Origin: Streptomyces sp. RerS4
GTDB taxonomy: Bacteria > Actinomycetota > Actinomycetes > Streptomycetales > Streptomycetaceae
Direction: 5' to 3'
NCBI RefSeq assembly: GCF_023515955.1
Contig: NZ_CP097323.1
Span: 178,140-242,139, forward strand
DNA: 64,000 bases
Part shown: in pieces, positions 8,628 through 16,650 of the stretch
Layout of the letters: the number at the start of each line of letters is the position of its first letter
Numbering within the stretch: the first letter of the stretch is position 1
Made by a program: the position numbers and the translations under genes
The notes under the pieces: model-generated
What the model was told of the DNA's origin: nothing
Database searches by the model: none
What the model saw: the letters and a program-made list of their open reading frames with translations, nothing else

Positions 8628-10907
8628 CTACGCGAACATCTCGGCCAGCAGCTCCGGACCGATGGCGATCGGAGCCGGGCGGTAGGCCGGCGGCTCGACG
8701 CCCATGAGTTCGCGAACGAGGAAGTCCCAGCCGCGCTTGCGGACGTAGGCCAGGCAGTCGAGGAACGTGTGCTCCGCGCCCGGCACGATCAGCAGTTCGA
8801 AGTCCTTGTCGGCGGCGATGAGCCGGTCGGCCAGGCGCAGCGTGTGGTCCGGGTGGACCTGGTCGTCCATCTCGCCGTGGACGAGGAGCAGTTTGCCGGT
8901 CAGGCGATCGGCGAGGTCCACGTTCGCGGTACGGGCCCAGGCCTCGGGGTTGTCCGCGCCGTCGTAGGTCTCCACGAAGCCCAGGTTGAAGTGACGGGCG
9001 TCGTGCGAGCCCGACAGGGCGACGCCGGCCTTGAACAGCTCGGGGAAGTCCAGCATCGCCCGCGCCGCCGCGTACCCGCCGCCGGAGTGGCCGAACACGC
9101 CCACCCGGTCCAGGTCCATCCACGGCCGGGTCCGCGCCAGCTCCCGCAGGGCGGCGGCGTGGTCGGCCAGGCCGCCGGCGTCCGCCAGCCGGCCGTACGA
9201 GGCGTCGTGGAAGGCCTTGCTCCGCCCCGGGGTGCCTCGTCCGTCCAGCGCCACCACGACGAAGCCCAGCGCCGCGAGGGGTTCCGCGTCCATGCCCATG
9301 CCGCCGGGGTCGAAGCCGGGGTCGACCCGGTTGACCTGCGGGCCGGGGTAGACGTTGTCCACCACCGCGTAGCGCCGGGCCGGGTCGAACCCGCGCGGCC
9401 GGTACAGCACGCCGTAGAGGTCCGTCACGCCGTCGGCCGCCTTGACGCGGAACCGTTCCGGCGCCGTCCAGCCGGTGGCGGTCAGCTTGGTGATGTCGGC
9501 GCGCTCCAGCTCGACCACCACCCGGCCCCTCCAGTCCCGCACCCGGGTCACCGGCGGGGTGTCGACGGTGGACGCGGAGTCGACGAAGTACTCCTGACCG
9601 GCCGTCGGCAGGGTGACGACGTGGTCCAGCCCGTCGTCCGTGAGCTTCGCGAAGCCGGAGCCGTCCAGACCCACCCGGCACACGGTGCGCCGGTACGGGT
9701 CCTCCTCGACCAGCCCGGACGCGGTGAAGTACACGACCCGCTCGGCCTCGTCGACGCGCAGGATCTGCCGCACCGCCCACTCACCGGACGTGACCTGCCC
9801 GAGCAGCGCGCCGGTGCGCAGGTCGTACCGGTACAGGTGGCCCCAGCCGTCCCGCTGCGAGTACCACAGCACCTCCTCGGCCAGCACCCGCACGATCGGC
9901 GCCTCGTACGCCCACTGGTTGGGCTCGACACGGGTGGCGCCGCTCTCGCTGACCACCGCGGTGACCTCCCCGGTTGCCGGGTCCAGCCGGTGCAGGGTGA
10001 GCGTACGCAGGTCACGGGGCCGGGCGAGGTAGTAGACGGCGGAGCCGTCCTCCGCCCACCACGCCCACTTGATCGTGATCGGGGACATCTGCGGCATGAG
10101 CAGCGGCTCGGCCTGCGCGCGGACCACCGTGCCCGCGGCGACGTCCAACACGACCAACTCGGCTTGCGGCATGTGCTCGTCGCCGGCGTAGGCGTACCGC
10201 TGGGTGTGGGTGACGGGCGCGCCGCCGTCGGCGGGCCTGGCCTCCAGGAGGTGCGTCTGCCGGACGTGACGCTCGTCGGTCCGGTGCGCCAGTACCTTCG
10301 TCGAGTCGGGCGACCAGGCCACGGCCGGCGGCAGGTACGGCAGGCCTATCTTGCGCAGGAGCGTGGCGTTGCTCGTGCAGGCCGGGCCGGGGCCGTACGC
10401 GTAGTCGGGCTCGCCGTCGGTGGTCAGTGCCCACTCGCGGCCGTCGGACAGGGAGCGCGCCCACAGGTCGTGCCCCCGCCGGGACACGGCGACCTTCCCG
10501 TCGGGTGACGCCACCTCCAGCGGGCTGCCGGGAGGTGTGAACTCGGCGTGCTCGCAGACGTAGTCGTCCAGGCGGCAGCGCCAGTACGCGCCGAGCGCGA
10601 AGAACTCGACCGCGCCCTCCGCCCAGGCGATGCCCATGAACGGAAGCCCCTCGGGGTCGACCTCCTGCCCGGAGGCCGCGGCCAGCGCGGCGGCGAGCCG
10701 CGCGTGGTCGAAGGCCGGCTCCCGGGTCCCCGCCGCCGGGTCGACCAGCACGAACCGCTTGCCGACCCCGTCGCTCACCGCGTACCAGAAGCGGTCGCCG
10801 CCGTCGATCCACTGCGGCCTGACCTTGTCACCGACGACGAGCGCGCCGGGGCGGGCAGGACGGTGGAGGAGCTGCTCCGCGGCCTGGTAGTCCTGAGTGG
10901 TGCTCAT
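8628..10907 (-). CDS. S9 family prolyl oligopeptidase / dipeptidyl peptidase IV-like
   Basis: A 759-residue cytoplasmic serine peptidase. The N-terminal two thirds form the beta-propeller region (repeated W/Y-rich strands). The C-terminal hydrolase domain carries the nucleophile in VFGHSGGGYAA (Ser608), Asp in HGEMDDQV (681/682) and His in PGAEHTF (713). This order matches DPP IV/acylaminoacyl-peptidase family members. There is no signal peptide. Its 3' end faces the 3' end of the tripeptidyl-peptidase-like gene with 31 bp between them, and its start lies 41 bp from the DUF4097 gene on the same strand, so the two could be cotranscribed. Confidence 0.9.
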   Translation of the reverse strand: MSTTQDYQAAEQLLHRPARPGALVVGDKVRPQWIDGGDRFWYAVSDGVGKRFVLVDPAAGTREPAFDHARLAAALAAASGQEVDPEGLPFMGIAWAEGAVEFFALGAYWRCRLDDYVCEHAEFTPPGSPLEVASPDGKVAVSRRGHDLWARSLSDGREWALTTDGEPDYAYGPGPACTSNATLLRKIGLPYLPPAVAWSPDSTKVLAHRTDERHVRQTHLLEARPADGGAPVTHTQRYAYAGDEHMPQAELVVLDVAAGTVVRAQAEPLLMPQMSPITIKWAWWAEDGSAVYYLARPRDLRTLTLHRLDPATGEVTAVVSESGATRVEPNQWAYEAPIVRVLAEEVLWYSQRDGWGHLYRYDLRTGALLGQVTSGEWAVRQILRVDEAERVVYFTASGLVEEDPYRRTVCRVGLDGSGFAKLTDDGLDHVVTLPTAGQEYFVDSASTVDTPPVTRVRDWRGRVVVELERADITKLTATGWTAPERFRVKAADGVTDLYGVLYRPRGFDPARRYAVVDNVYPGPQVNRVDPGFDPGGMGMDAEPLAALGFVVVALDGRGTPGRSKAFHDASYGRLADAGGLADHAAALRELARTRPWMDLDRVGVFGHSGGGYAAARAMLDFPELFKAGVALSGSHDARHFNLGFVETYDGADNPEAWARTANVDLADRLTGKLLLVHGEMDDQVHPDHTLRLADRLIAADKDFELLIVPGAEHTFLDCLAYVRKRGWDFLVRELMGVEPPAYRPAPIAIGPELLAEMFA

Positions 10908-10948
10908 GCGTCATCCCCGTTTTCGATGCTGATGATGGTGGTGGTCTG

Positions 10949-11635
10949 TCAGTTGCTGCGGGCGGTGATGTCGCCGTAGGCGGTGGTGGCGTGGAGGGTG
11001 AGGCCGGCGTCGGCGCCTTCGGCGTTCCGGAGTGCGTTGTGGATGCGGCCGTAGGAGGTGCCGGCGTCGAGGGTGGCGGAGACGCCGCGGGCGGCGCCGA
11101 TGGTGATGTCGCCGGATTCGGTGCGCAGGACGACGGCGCCGCGTACGGCCTCGTCGATGCGGAGGTCGCCCTTCTGCGTGCTGATCTCGGCGGGGCCGCC
11201 GAGGCGGCCGAGGGTGATGTCGCCGGCCTGGAGGGTGAGGTGGGCGCCCGCGGTCTCGTCGAGCTTGACGGCGGCTCGGGCGGCCTCGAAGGTGACGTCG
11301 CCGAGGCGTCCGACGCCGCGCAGTTCGGCGTCGGCGGCCTTGGCCCGGACGTCGGACCCGGCGGGGAGCTGGACGGTGACCTCGACGGATCCGGGGTGGC
11401 CCAGGATGCGGTTCTTGGCCTCGGCGGCCTCGACGCGCAGGACGCCGTCGGTGTAGTCGACGGTGACCTCCTGGGCCGCCTTGACGTCGCGGTTCTTGGA
11501 GGCGTCGGCGGGCAGGACCTCGACGGTGGCGTCGGCCCGGTCGGCGGCGATGAGACGGATCCGGCCGGCGGGGATGTCGAGGACGGCGGCGATCGGGGCG
11601 GTGGTGGCGAACTTCTGCACGGTGTGCTCCTTCAT
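10949..11635 (-). CDS. DUF4097 beta-strand repeat protein
   Basis: A 228-residue protein with no signal peptide, built from short repeating beta strands of the form xVxVxTxxGDIxIG (for example TESGDITIGAARG and TTAYGDITARSN). These are characteristic of DUF4097/DUF4098 adhesin-like right-handed beta-helix proteins. Members are often paired with a regulator or anti-sigma-like partner; none adjoins here. The gene directly upstream on the same strand is a cupin almost 200 bp away. A perfect 16-bp palindrome sits about 70 bp upstream and could be the operator. Molecular role unknown. Confidence 0.8.
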   Translation of the reverse strand: MKEHTVQKFATTAPIAAVLDIPAGRIRLIAADRADATVEVLPADASKNRDVKAAQEVTVDYTDGVLRVEAAEAKNRILGHPGSVEVTVQLPAGSDVRAKAADAELRGVGRLGDVTFEAARAAVKLDETAGAHLTLQAGDITLGRLGGPAEISTQKGDLRIDEAVRGAVVLRTESGDITIGAARGVSATLDAGTSYGRIHNALRNAEGADAGLTLHATTAYGDITARSN

Positions 11636-11705
11636 CTCGCGGCGCGCGCCCTGTCGGCCCGCCGCTTTCCGATGAACGAAAAGCTACGTTGCATTCACAT
11701 CCTAG

Positions 11706-11721
11706 GCAACATCCATGTTGC
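11706..11721. promoter_or_regulatory. perfect palindrome GCAACAT-CC-ATGTTGC
   Basis: Two 7-bp arms are separated by 2 bp, in the AT-richer gap between the DUF4097 gene and the cupin gene. Related half sites (GTTGCAT at 11688-11694, GTTGCA at 11760-11765, CGCAACG at 11780-11786) cluster in the same 110 bp. This is the expected form of a dimeric repressor operator acting on the DUF4097 gene, but no cognate regulator can be named. Confidence 0.55.
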
Positions 11722-11827
11722 GCAGAATCCCTATCTCCGCACCTCACGGCCCCAATTTCGTTGCACCGCCCTCCCCTCAAACGCAACGATCCGCACCTTC
11801 TCCATTGCAATGAACTGGCGGTGAACG

Positions 11828-12217
11828 CTATAGCGCGTGCCCCGTCGTAGCGTCCACATGGGCCGGGATCTCCTCATGCCGGTCGCCCACCGTCGCCGTG
11901 CCGGTGGGCTCGAACAGCAGGATCGCCGCGCCAGTCGGGGCGTACGGCTTGTGCTCCGTACCCCGCGGCACGGTGAAGACGGAGCCCCGGGGGAGTACGA
12001 CGGTGCGTTCCCCGGCGGCTTCGCGCAGGGAGATGTGCAGCTCGCCGTCGAGCACCAGGAAGAACTCGTCGGTGTCGTCGTGGGCGTGCCAGAGGTGTTC
12101 GCCGGCGACCTTGGCGACGCGCACGTCGTAGTCGTTGACGTGCGTGACGATGCGGGGGCTCCACAGGGCGTCGAAGGAGGCCAGGGCCGTGTCGAGTGCG
12201 ATGGGTTCGTTGCTCAT
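11828..12217 (-). CDS. cupin domain protein
   Basis: A 129-residue single-domain cupin. Motif 1 is visible as HLWHAHDDTDEFFLVLDG, with the His-x-His and Glu metal ligands. Motif 2 is PRGSVFTVPRGTEHKPYAP with the final His. The start is taken at ATG 12217 (MSNEPIAL), which has a GATGAGG site just upstream; an ATG three codons earlier is also possible. Such small cupins bind a divalent metal and act as isomerases, dioxygenases or sugar-binding proteins; the substrate cannot be read from sequence. It diverges from the GlxA-type regulator 52 bp away, which may control it. Confidence 0.8.
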   Translation of the reverse strand: MSNEPIALDTALASFDALWSPRIVTHVNDYDVRVAKVAGEHLWHAHDDTDEFFLVLDGELHISLREAAGERTVVLPRGSVFTVPRGTEHKPYAPTGAAILLFEPTGTATVGDRHEEIPAHVDATTGHAL

Positions 12218-12269
12218 GCACCTCATCCTTGCCCTCGCGCGCCGCCGCCGTGAGTGCTAGGAATCGCAC

Positions 12270-13280
12270 ATGCCGCAACGATCCTCGCAGCCGAACGCCG
12301 CCCAGAACACCGTGCACCGCGTCGTAGTGATCGTGGACGAGAACTCCAACCCCTTCGAGCTGGGCTGCGCCACCGAGGTCTTCGGCCTGCGCCGACCCGA
12401 GATCGGCCGCGACCTCTACGACTTCCGTCTCTGCTCGCCCGAGCCCCAAACCGTCATGCGCGACGGGTTCTTCACGCTCACGGGAGTCGCCGGCCTGGAA
12501 GCGGCCGACACGGCGGACACCCTCATCGTCCCCAACCGCCCCGACACCGACGTGCCGCGTCGCCCGGCCGTCCTCGAAGCCGTCCGGCGCGCCCACGCGC
12601 GCGGCGCCCGCCTGGTCGGCTTCTGCAGCGGCGCCTTCACCCTCGCCGAGGCCGGCGTCCTCGACGGGCGCCGCGCCACCGCGCACTGGCAGTGGGCCGA
12701 CTCCTTCCGGGCCCGCTTCCCCGCCGTCCGACTCGAACCGGACGTGCTGTTCGTGGACGACGGCGACATCCTCACCGCCGCCGGCAGCGCGGCCGCCCTC
12801 GACCTCGGGCTGCACCTGGTCCGCCGCGACCACGGCGCGCAGATCGCGGGCTCCGTCAGCCGGCGGCTGGTCTTCGCGGCCCACCGCGACGGCGGCCAGC
12901 GCCAGTTCGTGGAGCGACCGGTACCCGTCCTTCCGGACGAATCCCTGGCCCCGCTCCTGGCCTGGGCCCAGGAACGGCTGGACTCCCCGCTCACCGTCCC
13001 CGACCTCGCGGCCCGCGCCGCCGTCAGCCCGGCGACGCTGCACCGCCGCTTCCGCGCCCAGCTCGGCACGACCCCGCTCGCCTGGCTCACCGGCGAACGC
13101 GTCGCCCTGGCCTGCCGCCTGATCGAACTCGGCGAGTCACGCTTCGACGTGGTGGCCCGCCGCACCGGCCTGGGCACCGCCACCAACCTGCGCACCCTGA
13201 TACGCCGCACCACCGGCCTCACCCCCCTGGCCTACCGCCACCGCTTCGGTACCCGTCCCATGCCTACTCAGGGCAAGTGA
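12270..13280 (+). CDS. GlxA/FtrA-type AraC family transcriptional regulator
   Basis: A 336-residue protein. Residues about 15-190 form a DJ-1/PfpI (class I amidotransferase-like) domain, with the nucleophile-elbow-like segment VGFCSGAFTLAEAG. Residues about 225-325 form the AraC DNA-binding domain with two helix-turn-helix motifs (LAARAAVSPATLHRRFRAQ and VARRTGLGTATNLRTLIRR). This fusion is the usual GlxA/FtrA architecture: a non-enzymatic sensor domain plus AraC output. It is divergent from the cupin gene across a 52-bp gap, so autoregulation and control of the cupin are likely. The effector is unknown. Confidence 0.9.
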   Translation: MPQRSSQPNAAQNTVHRVVVIVDENSNPFELGCATEVFGLRRPEIGRDLYDFRLCSPEPQTVMRDGFFTLTGVAGLEAADTADTLIVPNRPDTDVPRRPAVLEAVRRAHARGARLVGFCSGAFTLAEAGVLDGRRATAHWQWADSFRARFPAVRLEPDVLFVDDGDILTAAGSAAALDLGLHLVRRDHGAQIAGSVSRRLVFAAHRDGGQRQFVERPVPVLPDESLAPLLAWAQERLDSPLTVPDLAARAAVSPATLHRRFRAQLGTTPLAWLTGERVALACRLIELGESRFDVVARRTGLGTATNLRTLIRRTTGLTPLAYRHRFGTRPMPTQGK

Positions 13281-13327
13281 GTATCCGCGCCCTGCCACCC
13301 ACCCGAGCCGGCCCGAACACTGGAACC

Positions 13328-13738
13328 ATGCGCGAAGAACCACAGAACCCCGGCCGCGAACTGCTGACGACCGCGGCGTTGGCCGCCCTGGCGATGGCCC
13401 TGTGGGCCGCGTGGCTGGGCTGGGACCAGCACCGCGACCTACACCCCGACGGCTCCTCGACCGGCCCCTACGAGGCCTGGCAGGTGATCGGGCTCGTCCT
13501 GAGCCTGCTCCCACCGGTGTACTGGGCCGCCTCCCGCCGCCGGCTCGCCGCCGCCTTCGTCGGCGTCCCCCTGGGGCTGTCCGCGGCGGCCTTCTACGAC
13601 TGGTCGGACGACGGCAGCGGCCTCTTCGTCCTCGGCGTCGGGATGCTCGCCGTCGGCAGCCTGATCGCGACGACCCTCTTCTCCCTCCTGGTCGTCTCCC
13701 TCCGGCGCGGACGCGGAACCACTCCCGGCCCCCACTGA
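13328..13738 (+). CDS. small integral membrane protein
   Basis: A 136-residue protein with four predicted membrane segments, roughly residues 13-30, 50-65, 72-90 and 100-122, and a basic C-terminus. No family recognised. It lies 48 bp downstream of the GlxA-type regulator on the same strand and could be cotranscribed. The start at ATG 13328 is the only reasonable one before the first hydrophobic segment. Function unknown. Confidence 0.65.
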   Translation: MREEPQNPGRELLTTAALAALAMALWAAWLGWDQHRDLHPDGSSTGPYEAWQVIGLVLSLLPPVYWAASRRRLAAAFVGVPLGLSAAAFYDWSDDGSGLFVLGVGMLAVGSLIATTLFSLLVVSLRRGRGTTPGPH

Positions 13739-13774
13739 TCCCGGCCACACCGTACGAGACACGTACCAGGCCCT

Positions 13775-13789
13775 ACCAAACTGATTGGT
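13775..13789. promoter_or_regulatory. inverted repeat ACCAA-N5-TTGGT upstream of a TetR gene
   Basis: Five-base arms within a longer semi-symmetric region (AACCAG is partly repeated outside it). It lies in the 282-bp gap between the membrane protein and the TetR gene at 14021. A TATGAT hexamer at 13931-13936 could be a -10 element nearer the gene. Possible operator or promoter region; modest support only. Confidence 0.3.
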
Positions 13790-14020
13790 CTGGTTCAAAA
13801 CCCGTCTCGAAGAGTGAACGGGTGGTGAGGTCTGCGTCAACTACCCGTGTTTGTACCTGTATTGCATCCCAGGAGTGCGGTAGGAGTGAGAAAGGCCACC
13901 CTGGGGAGTGGAGAGAAACAGGCATGCTTGTATGATTCACATCGCGCCGTCGACCGCGGCGTGCAACGGGGGTTGTTCAGGGAGTCGGCATTTTGAGAGA
14001 GAGATGGCGGGTGCAACCCC

Positions 14021-14602
14021 ATGAAGCAACGGTCCAGTCAGACCCGTCAGGCCCTGGTCCGCGCGACGGCGGAGCTGATCGCTGACGGCCGGGTCGCCGA
14101 CGCGGGGCTGGTGAACATCTGTCACCGGGCGGGTGTGACCCGGGGGGCCCTCTACCACCACTTCCCCTCGACCGCTTCCTTGGCGGCCGTCGTCTACGAC
14201 GAGGCCCGTACGCGTGCCTGGTCGTTCACGGAGGAGGCGTTCGACGGCGGCGAGCCGGACGCACCGAAGCGTTTCCTCGTCGCCCTGGGCGCCGCCATGG
14301 GCAACGAGAAGGTGGTGCGCGCGGGCATGCAGCTGGCATCGGACGGTTCGGACGGGCGGCCGTGCCTGCGTGACGAACTGCTGGCCATGGTGCGCCGGCG
14401 TGTCGTCGCTACGCATCAGGACACGACGCGTTCCTCGGATGACGTGGCGAACCTGGCCGACCTGGCCGTGGTGGTGGCCGCCGGTATCGAGTCCCTCGGC
14501 AGGTCGGACCCGGCCTGGTGGGAGGGGAAGACCTCGACCCGGCTGTGGGAGACCATGCGTCCCCTCTTCGAATCGGCGGCGCTGGACCGGCAACGGGTCT
14601 GA
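14021..14602 (+). CDS. TetR family regulator
   Basis: A 193-residue protein. The N-terminal helix-turn-helix (about residues 8-52) contains GVTRGALYHHFPS, the recognition helix found in butyrolactone-receptor-like and related TetR proteins. The ligand domain is diverged. It is convergent with a second, more canonical ScbR-like regulator (14673-15293), 70 bp apart tail to tail. As it borders the antibiotic cluster it may be a pseudo-receptor or pathway regulator, but its own ligand and targets cannot be read. The start is ATG 14021; no strong ribosome site is visible. Confidence 0.8.
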   Translation: MKQRSSQTRQALVRATAELIADGRVADAGLVNICHRAGVTRGALYHHFPSTASLAAVVYDEARTRAWSFTEEAFDGGEPDAPKRFLVALGAAMGNEKVVRAGMQLASDGSDGRPCLRDELLAMVRRRVVATHQDTTRSSDDVANLADLAVVVAAGIESLGRSDPAWWEGKTSTRLWETMRPLFESAALDRQRV

Positions 14603-14672
14603 CCGGCGGAGGCGGCCGGGATCCCTTCCCGGCGCCCGTCTCACCCCTTCGCGAGCCCAGGCCTCCGTGGCC

Positions 14673-15293
14673 TCAGGCCTCCGCGAGCTCGGGCGGCAGC
14701 TCCAGACGCAGCCGCCCGATCACGCCCGGCGTGGCCAGGCCGGGAAGCATGAAACGCCAGAACGCGGCGAGCCGTTCGAGGAGGTCCGCCCGACCCGTGT
14801 ACGCCTTGGACATGGTCTGGAGGCCGGCGAAGGAACCGACGATGGTTGCCGCCGCCTCCTCGATGTCCACCCCGGGGAGGATCTCCCCTTGCTCCACGCC
14901 TTGGCGCAGCAGCTCGACGGCTGCGGTCATCGACTGCTCGTAGGCGGTCTCCGGCGGACAGGGGAGGGACGTCTGCTCTATGGCCAGGCGCGCGCTGGCG
15001 CGCAGAACCGGGTCGCGCTGGAGCTGCTGCGCGAAGCCCAGAGTGAGGTCGATGACGGCCTGGAGCTTCACGGGCCGGTCCGGCAACTGGAGGGCCTGTC
15101 CATGGGCTTCGACCAGCGCCATGGCGATCGCTTCCTTGGACGGGAAGTGGTGGTACAGCGAGCCACGGGTCAGACCCGTGCGCGAAAGGATCTCGTTGGT
15201 GCTGGCCGCTTCGTACCCGCACTCGTCGAACACCTGGGCGGCGGCTTCCAGGATCGACCGTCTCGAACGCTTCCCGCGCTCCTGTTGAGCCAT
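14673..15293 (-). CDS. gamma-butyrolactone receptor-like TetR regulator (ScbR/JadR2 type)
   Basis: A 206-residue protein. The N-terminus (ILEAAAQVFDECGYEAASTNEIL ... GLTRGSLYHHFPSKEA) matches the ArpA/ScbR/BarA signature closely, including the helix-turn-helix at about residues 10-55. The C-terminal ligand domain is of normal length. In Streptomyces such proteins repress their own gene and antibiotic regulators at ARE sequences until a butyrolactone or antibiotic ligand releases them. An ARE-like palindrome lies 46-59 bp upstream of its start, and its neighbours are an atypical response regulator and an AfsA-like synthase, the same company kept by JadR2/JadR3 in jadomycin clusters. Whether it binds a butyrolactone (true receptor) or antibiotic (pseudo-receptor) is open. 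Confidence 0.9.
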   Translation of the reverse strand: MAQQERGKRSRRSILEAAAQVFDECGYEAASTNEILSRTGLTRGSLYHHFPSKEAIAMALVEAHGQALQLPDRPVKLQAVIDLTLGFAQQLQRDPVLRASARLAIEQTSLPCPPETAYEQSMTAAVELLRQGVEQGEILPGVDIEEAAATIVGSFAGLQTMSKAYTGRADLLERLAAFWRFMLPGLATPGVIGRLRLELPPELAEA

Positions 15294-15338
15294 GGCAGAC
15301 CCTTAACTCTCTTGTCCGAATCGTGAGAGTAAAATTTA

Positions 15339-15352
15339 ACAGACTTGTCTGT
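15339..15352. promoter_or_regulatory. ARE-like operator ACAGAC-TT-GTCTGT
   Basis: A perfect inverted repeat with 6-bp arms and 2-bp centre, 46-59 bp upstream of the ScbR-like gene. It matches the core of autoregulatory elements bound by butyrolactone receptors. A second inverted repeat (ACTCTC at 15305-15310 / GAGAGT at 15325-15330) lies between it and the gene. Probably mediates autorepression. Confidence 0.75.
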
Positions 15353-15405
15353 ACTGTACCGAGCTCCGGAAGGGAAGGGGCGTTGGTCGCGCGCCGGGTA
15401 CCCGT

Positions 15406-16185
15406 CTAGGCGTGCCCGAGGCGGAACCCGACCCCGCGGACCGTGGTGATCCACTTGCTGGAGCCGAGCTTGCCGCGCAGGGTGCTGACGTGCGTGTCGA
15501 CGGTGCGGCCCTGCGGGGACCAGGCGTCGTCCCACACCTGCGCCATGATCTGACGGCGCGGTACGACGGTCTCGGGCTGGGAAGCCAACAGGTGCAGCAG
15601 GTCGAACTCCTTACGGGTCAGGTCGACCGGCGCCCCGTCCAGCGTGGCGATGCGGGCACTCGCGTCGATGCGGAGCGCGCCGTGGTTGATGACCCGGGAG
15701 GTGACGGGCCGGACGCGCACCCGGCGCATCACGGCATCCATCCGGGCCAGGAGTTCCCTGAACCCATAGGGTTTGACCAGGTAGTCGTCGCATCCGGCCT
15801 GGAGCCCGAGGACGCGGTCGAGCTCCGAGCCGCGTGCCGTGACGGTGATGATCGGGGTGTCGCTGACCGCCCGGATCCCCCTGCACACCTCCAGACCGTC
15901 CAGGTCCGGCAGGTCGAGATCGAGCAGTACGAGGTCGGCGTCGTGATGGGAGCGCAGCGCCTGTGCGCCGGTGTCCACGCTGTGCGCGGAGTAGTTCTGG
16001 CGCACCAAGCCCTTGAGCAGTGAATCGGCTGCCCGGCTGTCGCTCTCGACGATCAGAACGCGCAGGGCCCCCTCCCGGCCGGCCCCTGACCGCACCACCG
16101 TTCTGCGGGGCTGAGCCGGTGCCGTGAGTTGGGGCGTGTAGCGCCCCGATGTCGGCTCCATCAGGTCCATGGCCTGCCGGTTCAT
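15406..16185 (-). CDS. atypical OmpR-type response regulator (JadR1-like)
   Basis: A 259-residue protein. An N-terminal extension (residues 1-40) precedes the receiver domain, which starts at LRVLIVESDS. The usual acidic Asp-Asp pair is replaced by Glu47-Ser48, while the phospho-acceptor position Asp89, Thr116 and Lys138 are kept. The C-terminal winged helix contains LTRKEFDLLHLL and the wing GRTVDTHVSTLRGKL. Loss of the acidic pocket is the mark of JadR1/Aur1P-type regulators, which activate angucycline genes and respond to pathway end products instead of a kinase. No kinase gene is nearby. Its promoter region holds two ARE-like sites, so the ScbR-like protein probably represses it. Confidence 0.9.
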   Translation of the reverse strand: MNRQAMDLMEPTSGRYTPQLTAPAQPRRTVVRSGAGREGALRVLIVESDSRAADSLLKGLVRQNYSAHSVDTGAQALRSHHDADLVLLDLDLPDLDGLEVCRGIRAVSDTPIITVTARGSELDRVLGLQAGCDDYLVKPYGFRELLARMDAVMRRVRVRPVTSRVINHGALRIDASARIATLDGAPVDLTRKEFDLLHLLASQPETVVPRRQIMAQVWDDAWSPQGRTVDTHVSTLRGKLGSSKWITTVRGVGFRLGHA

Positions 16186-16252
16186 CTGCCCCTCCTGAGT
16201 GCGGCCAGGTCGCGCCCCAACCGCTAGACGATCATGGGAGGGAACTTATCAA

Positions 16253-16266
16253 ACAGACCTGTCTGA
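16253..16266. promoter_or_regulatory. ARE-like operator ACAGAC-CT-GTCTGA
   Basis: Palindromic core CAGAC-CT-GTCTG (16254-16265), flanked by AA/TT, 68-81 bp upstream of the start of the atypical response regulator. The core is nearly identical to the element in front of the ScbR-like gene, so the same repressor likely binds both. Confidence 0.75.
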
Positions 16267-16546
16267 TTGTCAACCACAGTTAAGTTACCGGTCGACCGAT
16301 CGGAATCGACCTCACAAAGACGGCCCTGACCTGCAACAACCTTGTATTTGTGGCGTCTTGACATACGCGTCCCGCGTCACTTGCGTATCGAGCAGGAGGT
16401 GATCCGTCCGCCTCGCCCGCAGCGGAATCGTGCCAGCCTGCATGTTTTCTTGATGCGGTGGATGCGTGGGTGAACAAATATCGATTTTGCCTGATTTGCT
16501 TCACCGGGTACGTGAAGTGGCAACAAGTTTTGTCTTGCTTAAACGA

Positions 16547-16560
16547 ACTGACCTGTCTGT
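16547..16560. promoter_or_regulatory. ARE-like site upstream of the afsA homologue
   Basis: The sequence ACTGACCTGTCTGT shares GACCTGTCTG with the other two elements but has a degenerate left arm. It lies about 90-104 bp before the start of the butyrolactone synthase gene. Likely a weaker receptor site. An SD-like AGGAGGTGATCC at 16394-16405 in the same intergenic region has no convincing gene behind it. Confidence 0.6.
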
Positions 16561-16650
16561 ATCTTTGTCCGCAGATCGTCGACCACGGGGGGTGCTTGTC
16601 GGCGTGCGGCCGCTCCCCCCTGCCCGGAAACCGACAGGGGAACCGTAGCC

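Noticed and set aside
8361..10508. 715-residue plus-strand frame antisense to the S9 peptidase
   Set aside because: No family resemblance; it mirrors the peptidase codon bias, and the minus strand carries full catalytic motifs.
16394..16480. A 12-base match to the 16S anti-Shine-Dalgarno (AGGAGGTGATCC) with a 25-codon frame
   Set aside because: No start codon at a proper distance and no recognisable peptide; likely chance or non-translated leader.
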